Shown here in pieces: positions 1-5,648 of a stretch of 9,128 nucleotides of DNA. A program made the position numbers and the translations under genes. The notes beneath the pieces were generated by a model, which was not told the origin of the DNA, made no database searches, and worked only from the letters and a program-made list of their open reading frames with translations. Source of the stretch: JASJBU01 sp965372385 (GTDB taxonomy: Bacteria > Pseudomonadota > Gammaproteobacteria > Chromatiales > Chromatiaceae); the NCBI GenBank assembly GCA_965372385.1, contig CBDVCD010000131.1, positions 1 through 9,128 on the forward strand, in the 5' to 3' direction. How positions within the stretch are numbered: position 1 is the first letter of the stretch; the number at the start of each line of letters is the position of its first letter.

Positions 1-1
1 G

Positions 2-67
2 GTTATTGAAAAAATCCGGCGCATCCCGCGTGGATGTATGGGCCGTCACCCGCACTCCGAGCAATAG
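2..67 (+). pseudogene. possible 3' remnant of an alkyltransferase-like (ATL/MGMT) gene
   Basis: An open frame enters from the left edge and ends at TAG 65-67 after 21 codons. It contains IRRIPRG (residues 5-11), which resembles the 'x-I-P-x-G' helix of the DNA-binding domain in O6-alkylguanine alkyltransferases and ATL proteins. That helix is normally followed by a YG motif. Here the YG is found one frame away, in the frame starting at ATG 34 (M-Y-G-P), as if a frameshift had occurred. The match is very short and the upstream part is outside the window, so this could equally be the ordinary 3' end of an unrelated gene or chance. From about 68 to 205 I see no gene I can support. Confidence 0.15.
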
Positions 68-210
68 GTAACGATCTTCTCAATGCGTTATCCTCTTTGC
101 TGGCCGCCGGTGTGTGGACAAGTTGCTGCAAATGGGTGTTGGATAGGGTTTTTAGTAGGGACAGCTGGAATCAGCGATCAACAATAGTGAGCGCGTGGAA
201 ATTCGATGAC

Positions 211-258
211 AATGTAATACACTAAGCTAAATGTAATATCGGACTACAGAGGTAATAC
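211..258 (+). promoter_or_regulatory. vapB1 upstream control region with three GTAATA repeats
   Basis: GTAATA occurs at 214-219, 233-238 and 252-257, an exact 19-bp period, and the first two copies share the longer AATGTAATA. The last copy abuts the ATG at 259. AbrB-fold antitoxins usually bind repeats in their own promoter, so these are candidate operator sites (inference). TAATAT at 234-239 could be a -10 box, but no good -35 is visible at the right distance. AGAGG at 248-252 is a credible ribosome binding site, 6 nt before the vapB1 ATG. Confidence 0.4.
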
Positions 259-489
259 ATGCATAGCTCCACCCTTACCAGCAAAGGACAGGTCACGATT
301 CCTGCCGAGGTGCGCAGGCGTCTTGGATTGCATTCGGGCGATCATGTCGGCTTCGTCGTGGACGGAGACGAAGTCCGTTTGGTGCGCAAGGAGAACCGCA
401 TTGAGGCCGCCTTCGGCATCTGCAAGACAGAAACCTCCGTCAGCCTCGAGGACATGGAGCAGATCATTAAGCGACGGGCTCATTCATGA
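259..489 (+). CDS. vapB: AbrB/MazE-fold antitoxin of a VapBC-type pair
   Basis: A 76-residue antitoxin. Residues about 4-44 form the swapped-hairpin AbrB DNA-binding domain, recognisable from S-K-G-Q-V-T-I-P near the N-terminus, then the R-R-R-L-G-L helix and a G-D-x-V strand pattern. Residues about 45-76 are a charged tail of the sort that wraps the partner toxin. The protein should neutralise the PIN toxin encoded next and, with it, repress their shared promoter. The ATG at 259 has AGAGG 6 nt upstream. The stop codon overlaps the toxin start in an ATGA arrangement (486-489), which implies translational coupling. The family assignment is firm; DNA targets and the exact subfamily name (VapB or MazE-like) cannot be decided here. 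Confidence 0.92.
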   Translation: MHSSTLTSKGQVTIPAEVRRRLGLHSGDHVGFVVDGDEVRLVRKENRIEAAFGICKTETSVSLEDMEQIIKRRAHS

Positions 490-881
490 TCGCTGTCGAC
501 ACCAACGTGCTGGTTCGGATTCTGGCGGACGATCCAGGCCAGCCCGCTCAAGTCGATGCGGCCCGTGCGTTGGCCAGCAAGGCAAAGCAGGTGTTCGTAC
601 CACTCGTCGTGCAGGTGGAGACGGTTTGGGTGCTGGAGAGCGGTTACGGGCTGTCCAAGGAGACCATCGTCCAGGCATTGGAGCACCTCGAGGTCAATCA
701 AGCTTTCGTATTGGAAGACGAAGATCTAAGCCATCATGCACTGGGACTTTTTCGCTCCTCCAATGCCGATTATTCGGACTGCGTGATTCTCTCCAATTGT
801 CGTGCCAGGGATCTGGAGCTCTACACCTTCGACAAGCGTCTCGGCAATCTTTCCGGCGCCGCTCCAGTGCCAACGGGCTGA
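486..881 (+). CDS. vapC: PIN-domain ribonuclease toxin VapC
   Basis: A 131-residue PIN-domain protein, the usual length for VapC toxins. These are Mg2+/Mn2+-dependent endoribonucleases, often aimed at tRNA or rRNA and held inactive by VapB. The acidic active-site residues are present: D5 in the N-terminal A-V-D-T-N motif, E45 in Q-V-E-T-V-W, D95 and D98 in N-A-D-Y-S-D, and D116 in T-F-D-K-R-L. Their spacing matches the family, so the enzyme looks intact. The start ATG overlaps the antitoxin stop by 4 bp, the normal antitoxin-first order. The 191 bp after the stop hold the promoter of the next pair and no obvious terminator, so read-through is possible. The RNA target is not predictable. Confidence 0.94.
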   Translation: MIAVDTNVLVRILADDPGQPAQVDAARALASKAKQVFVPLVVQVETVWVLESGYGLSKETIVQALEHLEVNQAFVLEDEDLSHHALGLFRSSNADYSDCVILSNCRARDLELYTFDKRLGNLSGAAPVPTG

Positions 882-1001
882 CACACTGCCGCGACGACAC
901 TGAAGGGCACGTCTGTCAATCGCGATTCTCGTCAGCCCCGCGAAGCCCGGGAACCAGTCTGCTCACCAGACAGCGCGGTCGGACACCAAGAAAAATCACC
1001 C

Positions 1002-1066
1002 TTAATCGCCCGCCCACAAGGTGGTATATTTTACAGGACGTCGATCGATCAACACTTCGCAAGGAG
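1002..1066 (+). promoter_or_regulatory. vapB2 promoter, palindromic operator candidate and RBS
   Basis: An extended -10 box is visible: TG at 1022-1023, one base, then TATATT at 1025-1030. A weak -35 (TTAATC, 1002-1007) lies 17 bp upstream. Just downstream, GTCGATCGATCAAC (1040-1053) is a 14-bp palindrome with one mismatched pair around a perfect GATCGATC core. It lies in the expected early transcribed region, so antitoxin binding there would repress the operon (inference). AAGGAG at 1061-1066 is a strong ribosome binding site 6 nt before the ATG at 1073. Confidence 0.5.
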
Positions 1067-1072
1067 AAAGCC

Positions 1073-1294
1073 ATGGCGTCTGTCACCCTGTCCAGCAAGT
1101 TCCAGCTCTCCATCCCCAAAGCCATCCGTGAGGAAATGCACCTGCAGGCCGGTCAGAAGTTCGCCATTATCCCCAAAGGCGACACCATCGTACTGGCGCC
1201 CATCCGCCCTCTGGCTGAGATGCGAGGCATATTAAAAGGCGCTGACACCAGCAACTACCGGAATCGGACAGACCGCCTGGAACGTTATAAATGA
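1073..1294 (+). CDS. vapB: AbrB-fold antitoxin of a second VapBC-type pair
   Basis: A 73-residue AbrB/MazE-fold protein. Residues about 3-45 carry the DNA-binding swapped hairpin (S-S-K-F-Q-L-S-I-P, then K-A-I-R-E-E-M and a hydrophobic strand ending V-L-A-P). Residues 46-73 are a basic tail that would contact the toxin. It is only distantly similar to the first antitoxin of this window, so the two pairs do not look like a recent duplication. The start ATG has AAGGAG 6 nt upstream. A longer frame reading in from about 323 crosses the whole first pair and is a shadow. The stop overlaps the next gene in an ATGA (1291-1294). The antitoxin looks intact although its toxin is truncated, so it may act today as a lone regulator or as immunity against related toxins (inference). 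Confidence 0.88.
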   Translation: MASVTLSSKFQLSIPKAIREEMHLQAGQKFAIIPKGDTIVLAPIRPLAEMRGILKGADTSNYRNRTDRLERYK

Positions 1295-1488
1295 TCCTGG
1301 TCGATACCTGCGGTTGGATTGAGTGGCTCACTGAGGGTGCACTGGCGGATAGCTTTGCCCCGTACATGAAAGATCCTGCAGATTTACTTGTGCCAACCAC
1401 AGTGCAATATGAGTTATTCGCGAAATTTCAGACGTCATTCTACTCAGATCCGGTGGATGCCGCGTTCAAGGCGCTTGGGGTTGAGTAG
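1291..1488 (+). pseudogene. truncated PIN-domain toxin (VapC remnant)
   Basis: The first 46 residues are a clear PIN-domain N-terminus: V-D-T-C-G-W-I-E-W with D5, then V-P-T-T-V-Q-Y-E-L-F with E41. The reading frame then passes into about 19 residues without PIN features and stops at 65, half the usual 120-135. The later PIN acidic residues, expected near positions 95 and 115, are absent, and neither other frame downstream carries them. This points to a deletion or recombination junction near 1430 rather than a simple frameshift. The protein should therefore lack nuclease activity. The start overlaps the antitoxin stop by 4 bp, showing that the original operon was a normal VapBC pair. The break lies about 90 bp before the palindromic element at 1522, which may have taken part in the rearrangement (inference). 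Confidence 0.8.
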
Positions 1489-1521
1489 TGAATGGTTAAT
1501 GAATCTTGATGAAAGAGACGT

Positions 1522-1623
1522 CGTAGGAGCTGCCCATGGCTGCGACCAAAGGCGGCAAGCCTTTTCAGCATCTTCACACAAAGCGACTATCGTCGCTAAT
1601 CGCAGCCACGGGCAGCTCCTACG
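1522..1623. repeat. REP/REPIN-like element with 24-bp inverted ends and two inner hairpins
   Basis: The arms at 1522-1545 and 1600-1623 are inverted copies of 24 bp with one mismatch. Each arm starts GTAGGAGCTGCC (after one C) and ends GGCTGCGA. This resembles the GTAGGAGC...GCGA REP sequences of Pseudomonas, Xanthomonas and relatives, which often come as inverted pairs (REPINs). Between the arms are two perfect hairpins: AAAGGC/GCCTTT (1548-1553, 1559-1564) and AGCGAC/GTCGCT (1582-1587, 1592-1597). The whole could fold as a cloverleaf. It lies between convergent genes, where such elements are commonly found and can act as transcription barriers or RNA stabilisers. No target-site duplication is evident. 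Confidence 0.8.
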
Positions 1624-1661
1624 GAGGCTGAATAGTTACATAATAGGCACAGCTGGCTTGG

Positions 1662-4583
1662 CTATTCCCGGGAGGTCGGCACTACATCCAGTTCCAGCCG
1701 CTGGCCATCCCGTAACACCGTCAGTGAGGTCTTCTCCCCCGCCTTCAGGCCGGCCAGGGCCCCCATGAAATCATGGATGGTCTCGATCTCGACCCCCGCC
1801 AACCCGACCAGAATATCACCCCCTTGCACGCCGGCCTGCTCTGCCGGCCCGCCTTTGACCGCTCCCTGCAGCTTCACCCCTTTGACCGTCTCATCCTCCC
1901 CATAGGCGGGGATGGTGCCCAGGTAGGCCCGCAGGTGCTTGCGGGAGAGGCCGCTCTGCTGCCGGGTGACCTCCAAATAGTCCGGTTCTGTATCTGCCCG
2001 GGCCAACGAGCGGGTGATACCGGACATCAGTCGGGCAATGTCACGAATGCCCGCATAATTCAGCCCTTCCGGTCGATCCCTGGGGGTGGAGTAGTCCTCA
2101 TGAGCGCCGGTGAAGGCGTTCAGCACCGGCACGCCTTGCATGTAGAAGGGGGTTGAGTCCGTCGGCAGATAGGGGTCGGCCTTGGTGGCGATGGCAAGTC
2201 CCACGGGGACATTGCGCTGCTCGATCTCACGGGACCAGACGCTGCTGGAGCCGGTCGCCTGCAGATAGGCCTTCTCCTGCAAATGACCCACCATGTCCAT
2301 ATTGAGGTAGGCACTGACCTTAGCCTGCAGATCGGTCTTGCCGGCCAGTTGTTCGACAAAATGGGATGAGCCCAGGGTGCCCAGCTCCTCCCCTGACCAG
2401 GCGATAAACCAGATGTCGCGCCTAGCCTGCAGTTTTCCCTGTTGCCGCAGACCAGCGAGGTACTGGGCGCTCTCCAGCATGGCGGCCACGCCCGAGGCGT
2501 TATCGTCCGCGCCGTAGTGGATCTCTCCCCGCTCCTCGTCCTTGGCCAGGGAACCGGAGACCTCGCCCCGGCCCAGATGGTCCACATGGGCGCCCAACAT
2601 GACGGGGGGTCTATCGCCTGGTGCCTCCGCCTTGAGAATGCCGATGACATTGCGGCCCTGCCGCTTCACCCGGCTGAGATCCAGATTGGCCGCAAGCTGG
2701 AGATCAGCAAGCTCGAACCCCTCGGTCACTTCACCCTGGTCGAGACCGTCCTGCAGTTGCTTGAGATCCTTACCGGCCACGGTCATGATATTCGCGGCCA
2801 ACTCGTCACTGATGGCGACCCCGGCGATGGAGCTGGTCGACGAGGCCGCATCCAGCTTCAGCTCGACCAATCGATCCCGGGCCTGCGCATTGGGTCCGGT
2901 GACCACGATCAGGCCCAGTGCGCCCAACCGCTTGGCCACCGAGGCCTTGTAGGCCAGATCCGAATAGTGCACCAGATGTCGTCGCCACTCCGCCGATACC
3001 GATTCCGGTTGGAAACGCAACACCATGACCCACTTGCCCTTGACGTCCAGTTCGCCGTAGGCGTCGTAGTCGGGGATCTTATCCAGACCTGGCGCGACGA
3101 TACCGTAACCCGCGAAGACCAGGCCGGCCGGTCCAACCTCACCACTGCGCGAGAAGGCCAGTGGACGCCAATCCTGGTCCAGTTCAATCTCATTGGTCGA
3201 TCTAATCCCCGTCACTTGCAGTCGGTTCCCATCACCCAGTTTCACCCCGGCAGTAAAGGGAAAGGACTGGAAATAGGCGCCTGCATCACCGCCCGGCAGC
3301 AGACCCAAGGACGCGAAGACCGCCGCCACATAGGCGGTGGCCCGCTGCTCACCCTCGGTTCCGGTGAGTCGCCCCTCCATCTCATCCGCCGTCAGCCGAC
3401 CCACGTGCAGACGGGCATCCTCAGCCCGGATGCTACGCTCGGTGGCAGCCAACGCCAGTGGAGAAACAGCGCTATCGGCGACCTGCTCTGTATCCAGCCC
3501 CAACAGGTGGCGTGCCTCGGCATGGTTCCAGTCGGCAAGAAAGATCTGGCTCTTGTTCTGCGTACTCCGCTTGGAGGTCCAGGAGAGCTTGTTACCGTCC
3601 GGAGAGAACACTGGCAGTCCGTCAAATCCATCGGTAAAGGTGACGCGCACCGGTTCATGCCTGCCCTGTGCATCGACCATGTAGAGTTCGAAATTGGCGA
3701 AACCCTCCTGGTTGGAGGCATAGATCAGATACTCCCCACTGGGATGAAAGAAGGGCGCCCAGGACATCACCCCCGTGCGGGTAATCTGCTTTTCGACACC
3801 GCTTGCCAGCTCCATGGTATAGATCTCGGCAGTGGCGCCATCCAGGGAGAAGCGCCGCCAGGTGATCTGGCTGCCATCCGCGCTGAAGAACGGGCCGCCA
3901 TCATAGCCGGGTGCATCGGTCAGACGCCTGGGACTGGCGCCGTCCGCATCCATCAGATAGAGGTCCATCATGAAGGATTTGTCGTGTTCGAATCTTTCCG
4001 CATCTTCGCTGCTCATCGCTTCGCGATAAGCAAGGCGGTTGGAGGCGAACACAATCCTCCTACCATCCGGCGAATAGGCCCCCTCCGCATCGTATCCCCG
4101 GATCGCGGTAAGATTCCGCCGCTGGCCGCTCTGCAGATCCTGGCTATAGATATCGAAGTTCGGATCATAATCCCAGCTGTAACGACGTTGCTGACCCGAT
4201 GCGCGAAAATCCAGCTCAGCCTGCATCTTCTGCCTGGCCTGCGGGTCATCATGGGTGGAGGCATAGAGCACCTTCTCGCTGGACGGGTGAATCCAGGCAC
4301 AGGTGGTCTTGCCGACACCGGGCGATACCCGATCCACATCCCCGGTCTCCAGATCCATCAGATAGATCTGATAGAACGGGTTCTCCGCGTCCCGCTCCGA
4401 CTGGAAGATCAGCTTTGTCCCGTCGGCACTGAAATAGCCCTCGCCGGCACGCCGGCCCTCGAAGGTCAGTTGCCGGGTATTCGACAACAGTTGCGCTTCC
4501 GCATCGGTAGCGGGCGCCGCGTACAATGACGAAGTGCCTAAAAAAAAAGCAACTACACCCACATGGAAAGTATTCTTTAGCAC
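1662..4583 (-). CDS. exported M28-family zinc peptidase with PD40/TolB-like repeats and PDZ domain
   Basis: A protein of about 973 residues (GTG start at 4583). A signal peptide covers residues about 1-22, with a hydrophobic core and a likely cut after L-Y-A. Residues about 30-350 hold at least five PD40/TolB-like propeller motifs of the S-x-D-G type. A protease-associated-like region spans about 470-600. The M28 aminopeptidase domain (about 640-860) has every expected zinc or catalytic residue: H666 and D668 in A-H-V-D, D693/D694 in G-A-D-D-N, E732-E733 in W-S-G-E-E, D763 in N-M-D-M-V-G, and H828 in G-A-H. A PDZ domain occupies about 885-970. It should degrade peptides in the periplasm or outside the cell; the substrate is unknown. 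A TTG at 4589 opens the same frame, but GAGG lies only 1 nt before it and 7 nt before the GTG, so I prefer GTG. The tacT stop is 47 bp upstream, so read-through from tacAT is possible. Confidence 0.93.
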   Translation of the reverse strand: MLKNTFHVGVVAFFLGTSSLYAAPATDAEAQLLSNTRQLTFEGRRAGEGYFSADGTKLIFQSERDAENPFYQIYLMDLETGDVDRVSPGVGKTTCAWIHPSSEKVLYASTHDDPQARQKMQAELDFRASGQQRRYSWDYDPNFDIYSQDLQSGQRRNLTAIRGYDAEGAYSPDGRRIVFASNRLAYREAMSSEDAERFEHDKSFMMDLYLMDADGASPRRLTDAPGYDGGPFFSADGSQITWRRFSLDGATAEIYTMELASGVEKQITRTGVMSWAPFFHPSGEYLIYASNQEGFANFELYMVDAQGRHEPVRVTFTDGFDGLPVFSPDGNKLSWTSKRSTQNKSQIFLADWNHAEARHLLGLDTEQVADSAVSPLALAATERSIRAEDARLHVGRLTADEMEGRLTGTEGEQRATAYVAAVFASLGLLPGGDAGAYFQSFPFTAGVKLGDGNRLQVTGIRSTNEIELDQDWRPLAFSRSGEVGPAGLVFAGYGIVAPGLDKIPDYDAYGELDVKGKWVMVLRFQPESVSAEWRRHLVHYSDLAYKASVAKRLGALGLIVVTGPNAQARDRLVELKLDAASSTSSIAGVAISDELAANIMTVAGKDLKQLQDGLDQGEVTEGFELADLQLAANLDLSRVKRQGRNVIGILKAEAPGDRPPVMLGAHVDHLGRGEVSGSLAKDEERGEIHYGADDNASGVAAMLESAQYLAGLRQQGKLQARRDIWFIAWSGEELGTLGSSHFVEQLAGKTDLQAKVSAYLNMDMVGHLQEKAYLQATGSSSVWSREIEQRNVPVGLAIATKADPYLPTDSTPFYMQGVPVLNAFTGAHEDYSTPRDRPEGLNYAGIRDIARLMSGITRSLARADTEPDYLEVTRQQSGLSRKHLRAYLGTIPAYGEDETVKGVKLQGAVKGGPAEQAGVQGGDILVGLAGVEIETIHDFMGALAGLKAGEKTSLTVLRDGQRLELDVVPTSRE

Positions 4584-4630
4584 CTTCAAACCTCTAAATT
4601 AAAACCTTAGCCAATGGAGTCGGACGGTAG

Positions 4631-5128
4631 TTACACCGAAAGAGAATTTTTCGCCTCATGCAGCGGAATCATCAGTGTCATATCATTAACCGGTGATTCA
4701 TGAAATCCGCACTGGAGATAAAATCGTTTTGCTTCCTCTGACAGGGCATGAACCAGCATGGCACGGATACCGGCCTGCTTTGCTGCTATGAGGGTACGGA
4801 TGATGGCATCCTTGAGCATGCCTACGCCAATCTGTTTGCCTTGCCATTGTTGATCCACAGCGAGACGGCCTAGAATCATGACGGGGATAGGTTCCGGCAT
4901 GTTGCGGCGCACCTTGCCTGATACCTCATCTCTGGCAACGGCACCCACAGCGAGTGAGTAGTAGCCGATCACTAGATTTCCATTACAGACAGCAAAGGTA
5001 CGTGAAGCACCGCTTTTTTCGTTTTTGATAGCGCGCTTTTGTAGCCATTCATTCAACGAACCGTGGCCACAGTCAAAGCCAGAGAGATCGTGAGTATCGG
5101 AGATGGGGCCAGGGGCAGTTATTCCCAC
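4631..5128 (-). CDS. tacT: GNAT acetyltransferase toxin, TacT family
   Basis: A 165-residue GNAT-fold protein matching type II toxins of the TacT/AtaT group, which acetylate the amino group of aminoacyl-tRNA with acetyl-CoA and so block translation. Features seen: the family's N-terminal signature F-D-C-G...L-N-E-W-L (18-29), the strand L-G-R-L-A-V-D (87-92 and before), the acetyl-CoA loop around Q96-G101, and F-Y-L-Q-C-G-F (136-142), whose Y137 corresponds to the catalytic tyrosine. The acetyl-CoA loop reads Q-G-K-Q-I-G, with Gln99 where the classic Q-x-x-G-x-G/A motif has Gly; related toxins vary here, so loss of activity need not follow. The start is GTG at 5128, overlapping the antitoxin end by 10 bp, with only a weak ribosome binding site, so translation is probably coupled to tacA. 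Confidence 0.92.
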   Translation of the reverse strand: MGITAPGPISDTHDLSGFDCGHGSLNEWLQKRAIKNEKSGASRTFAVCNGNLVIGYYSLAVGAVARDEVSGKVRRNMPEPIPVMILGRLAVDQQWQGKQIGVGMLKDAIIRTLIAAKQAGIRAMLVHALSEEAKRFYLQCGFHESPVNDMTLMIPLHEAKNSLSV

Positions 5129-5394
5129 GGTGATTTCTGGGCCATCAGTTTGTCCAGCGCAGGATTATCTTTTGTAGGCGCATCGAGTGCCTGGTTAAAG
5201 GCTTCGAAGTTTGCCGAGTCCAGCATGAATAGCCGTTGGTCGAGCAATACATTCTCGGCCTCACGGCAGGCGGCCTCTAACATGAAGTCAGAGCGGTTTT
5301 TACCCAGCAAAGCCGCTGCACGGTCGATTAGGTTGCGCTGTGAATCCAGCGCACGTAGGTTAATGGGGGCTGTTCGGGTAGCCGAATGGGCCAT
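5119..5394 (-). CDS. tacA: DUF1778 ribbon-helix-helix antitoxin, TacA family
   Basis: A 91-residue antitoxin. Residues about 8-50 match the DUF1778 ribbon-helix-helix DNA-binding domain: I-N-L-R strand, then L-I-D-R-A-A-x-L and R-S-D-F-M-L-E-A-A. The C-terminus N-P-A-L-D-K-L-M...S-P-W-E is the typical neutralising tail that covers the toxin's acetyl-CoA site. It should bind its own promoter together with TacT. I chose the ATG at 5394 because GGAGAG lies 7 nt upstream and the RHH strand then starts near residue 10, as usual. An ATG at 5409 adds five residues (M-E-R-L-Q) but has no ribosome binding site. Antitoxin precedes toxin with a 10-bp overlap. Confidence 0.92.
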   Translation of the reverse strand: MAHSATRTAPINLRALDSQRNLIDRAAALLGKNRSDFMLEAACREAENVLLDQRLFMLDSANFEAFNQALDAPTKDNPALDKLMAQKSPWE

Positions 5395-5416
5395 TTGGAG
5401 TCTCTCCATTTCAATT

Positions 5417-5453
5417 TACAGTGAATACTGTAGTGTATAGCAGTTAGATACAC
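5417..5453 (-). promoter_or_regulatory. tacAT promoter/operator with two inverted repeats
   Basis: Two perfect inverted repeats lie side by side upstream of tacA: TACAGT-N4-ACTGTA (5417-5432) and GTGTAT-N9-ATACAC (5433-5453). On the minus strand TGC followed by TATACA (5442-5434) resembles an extended -10 box, which would put the transcription start near 5427, inside the first repeat. TacA-type antitoxins bind inverted repeats in their own promoter, so both repeats are good operator candidates (inference). No convincing -35 box is seen. Confidence 0.5.
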
Positions 5454-5577
5454 AATTCTTTGTGGTTGAGCTGGAAACCATTGTCTTCCAATTGTTCTTT
5501 CAATGGGGTGCTCAGATGGCTGAAATTCCTTAAACCTTGAGATTGCGGGATGACGGATGCACTGAGGTCGGCCAATA

Positions 5578-5586
5578 TGGGATAAT
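5578..5586 (+). promoter_or_regulatory. candidate extended -10 for the yhcC-ubiUV operon
   Basis: TG, one base, then GATAAT forms an extended -10 pattern (5578-5586) about 63 bp before the yhcC start. The -35 position (about 5558-5563) fits poorly. I looked for an FNR box (TTGAT-N4-ATCAA), expected because E. coli ubiUV are anaerobically induced by Fnr, and found none between 5454 and 5648. The rest of this 195-bp stretch holds a CCATTG/CAATGG inverted repeat (5478-5483, 5501-5506) and no gene I can support. Confidence 0.3.
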
Positions 5587-5648
5587 GCCTGCCTTCCGAC
5601 AAGGCTCACCGCAGTTTGGTGAACTCTTGCTACACTGATCGAGGCAAC

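Noticed and set aside
957..971. GTCTG-N5-CAGAC hairpin after vapC1 as terminator
   Set aside because: The stem is only 5 bp and no T-run follows, so terminator function is not supported.
323..1294. 323-codon plus-strand frame ending at the vapB2 stop
   Set aside because: Only its last 73 codons (from ATG 1073, with a strong RBS) encode a recognisable protein. The upstream part overlaps vapB1 and vapC1 out of frame and is rich in Arg and Ser, typical of a shadow.
1388..1768. 126-codon frame that might continue the broken PIN toxin
   Set aside because: Its sequence has none of the missing PIN motifs and runs through the palindromic element and into the end of the peptidase gene; it is a chance frame.
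2442..4529. 695-codon plus-strand open frame opposite the M28 peptidase gene
   Set aside because: It lies antisense to a gene with signal peptide and complete catalytic motifs, has no recognisable domain, and is explained by the codon bias of a GC-rich gene.
5454..5648. FNR-type site upstream of yhcC-ubiUV
   Set aside because: I searched for TTGAT-N4-ATCAA. Only partial TTGA or ATC halves at wrong spacing occur, so an FNR box cannot be supported.
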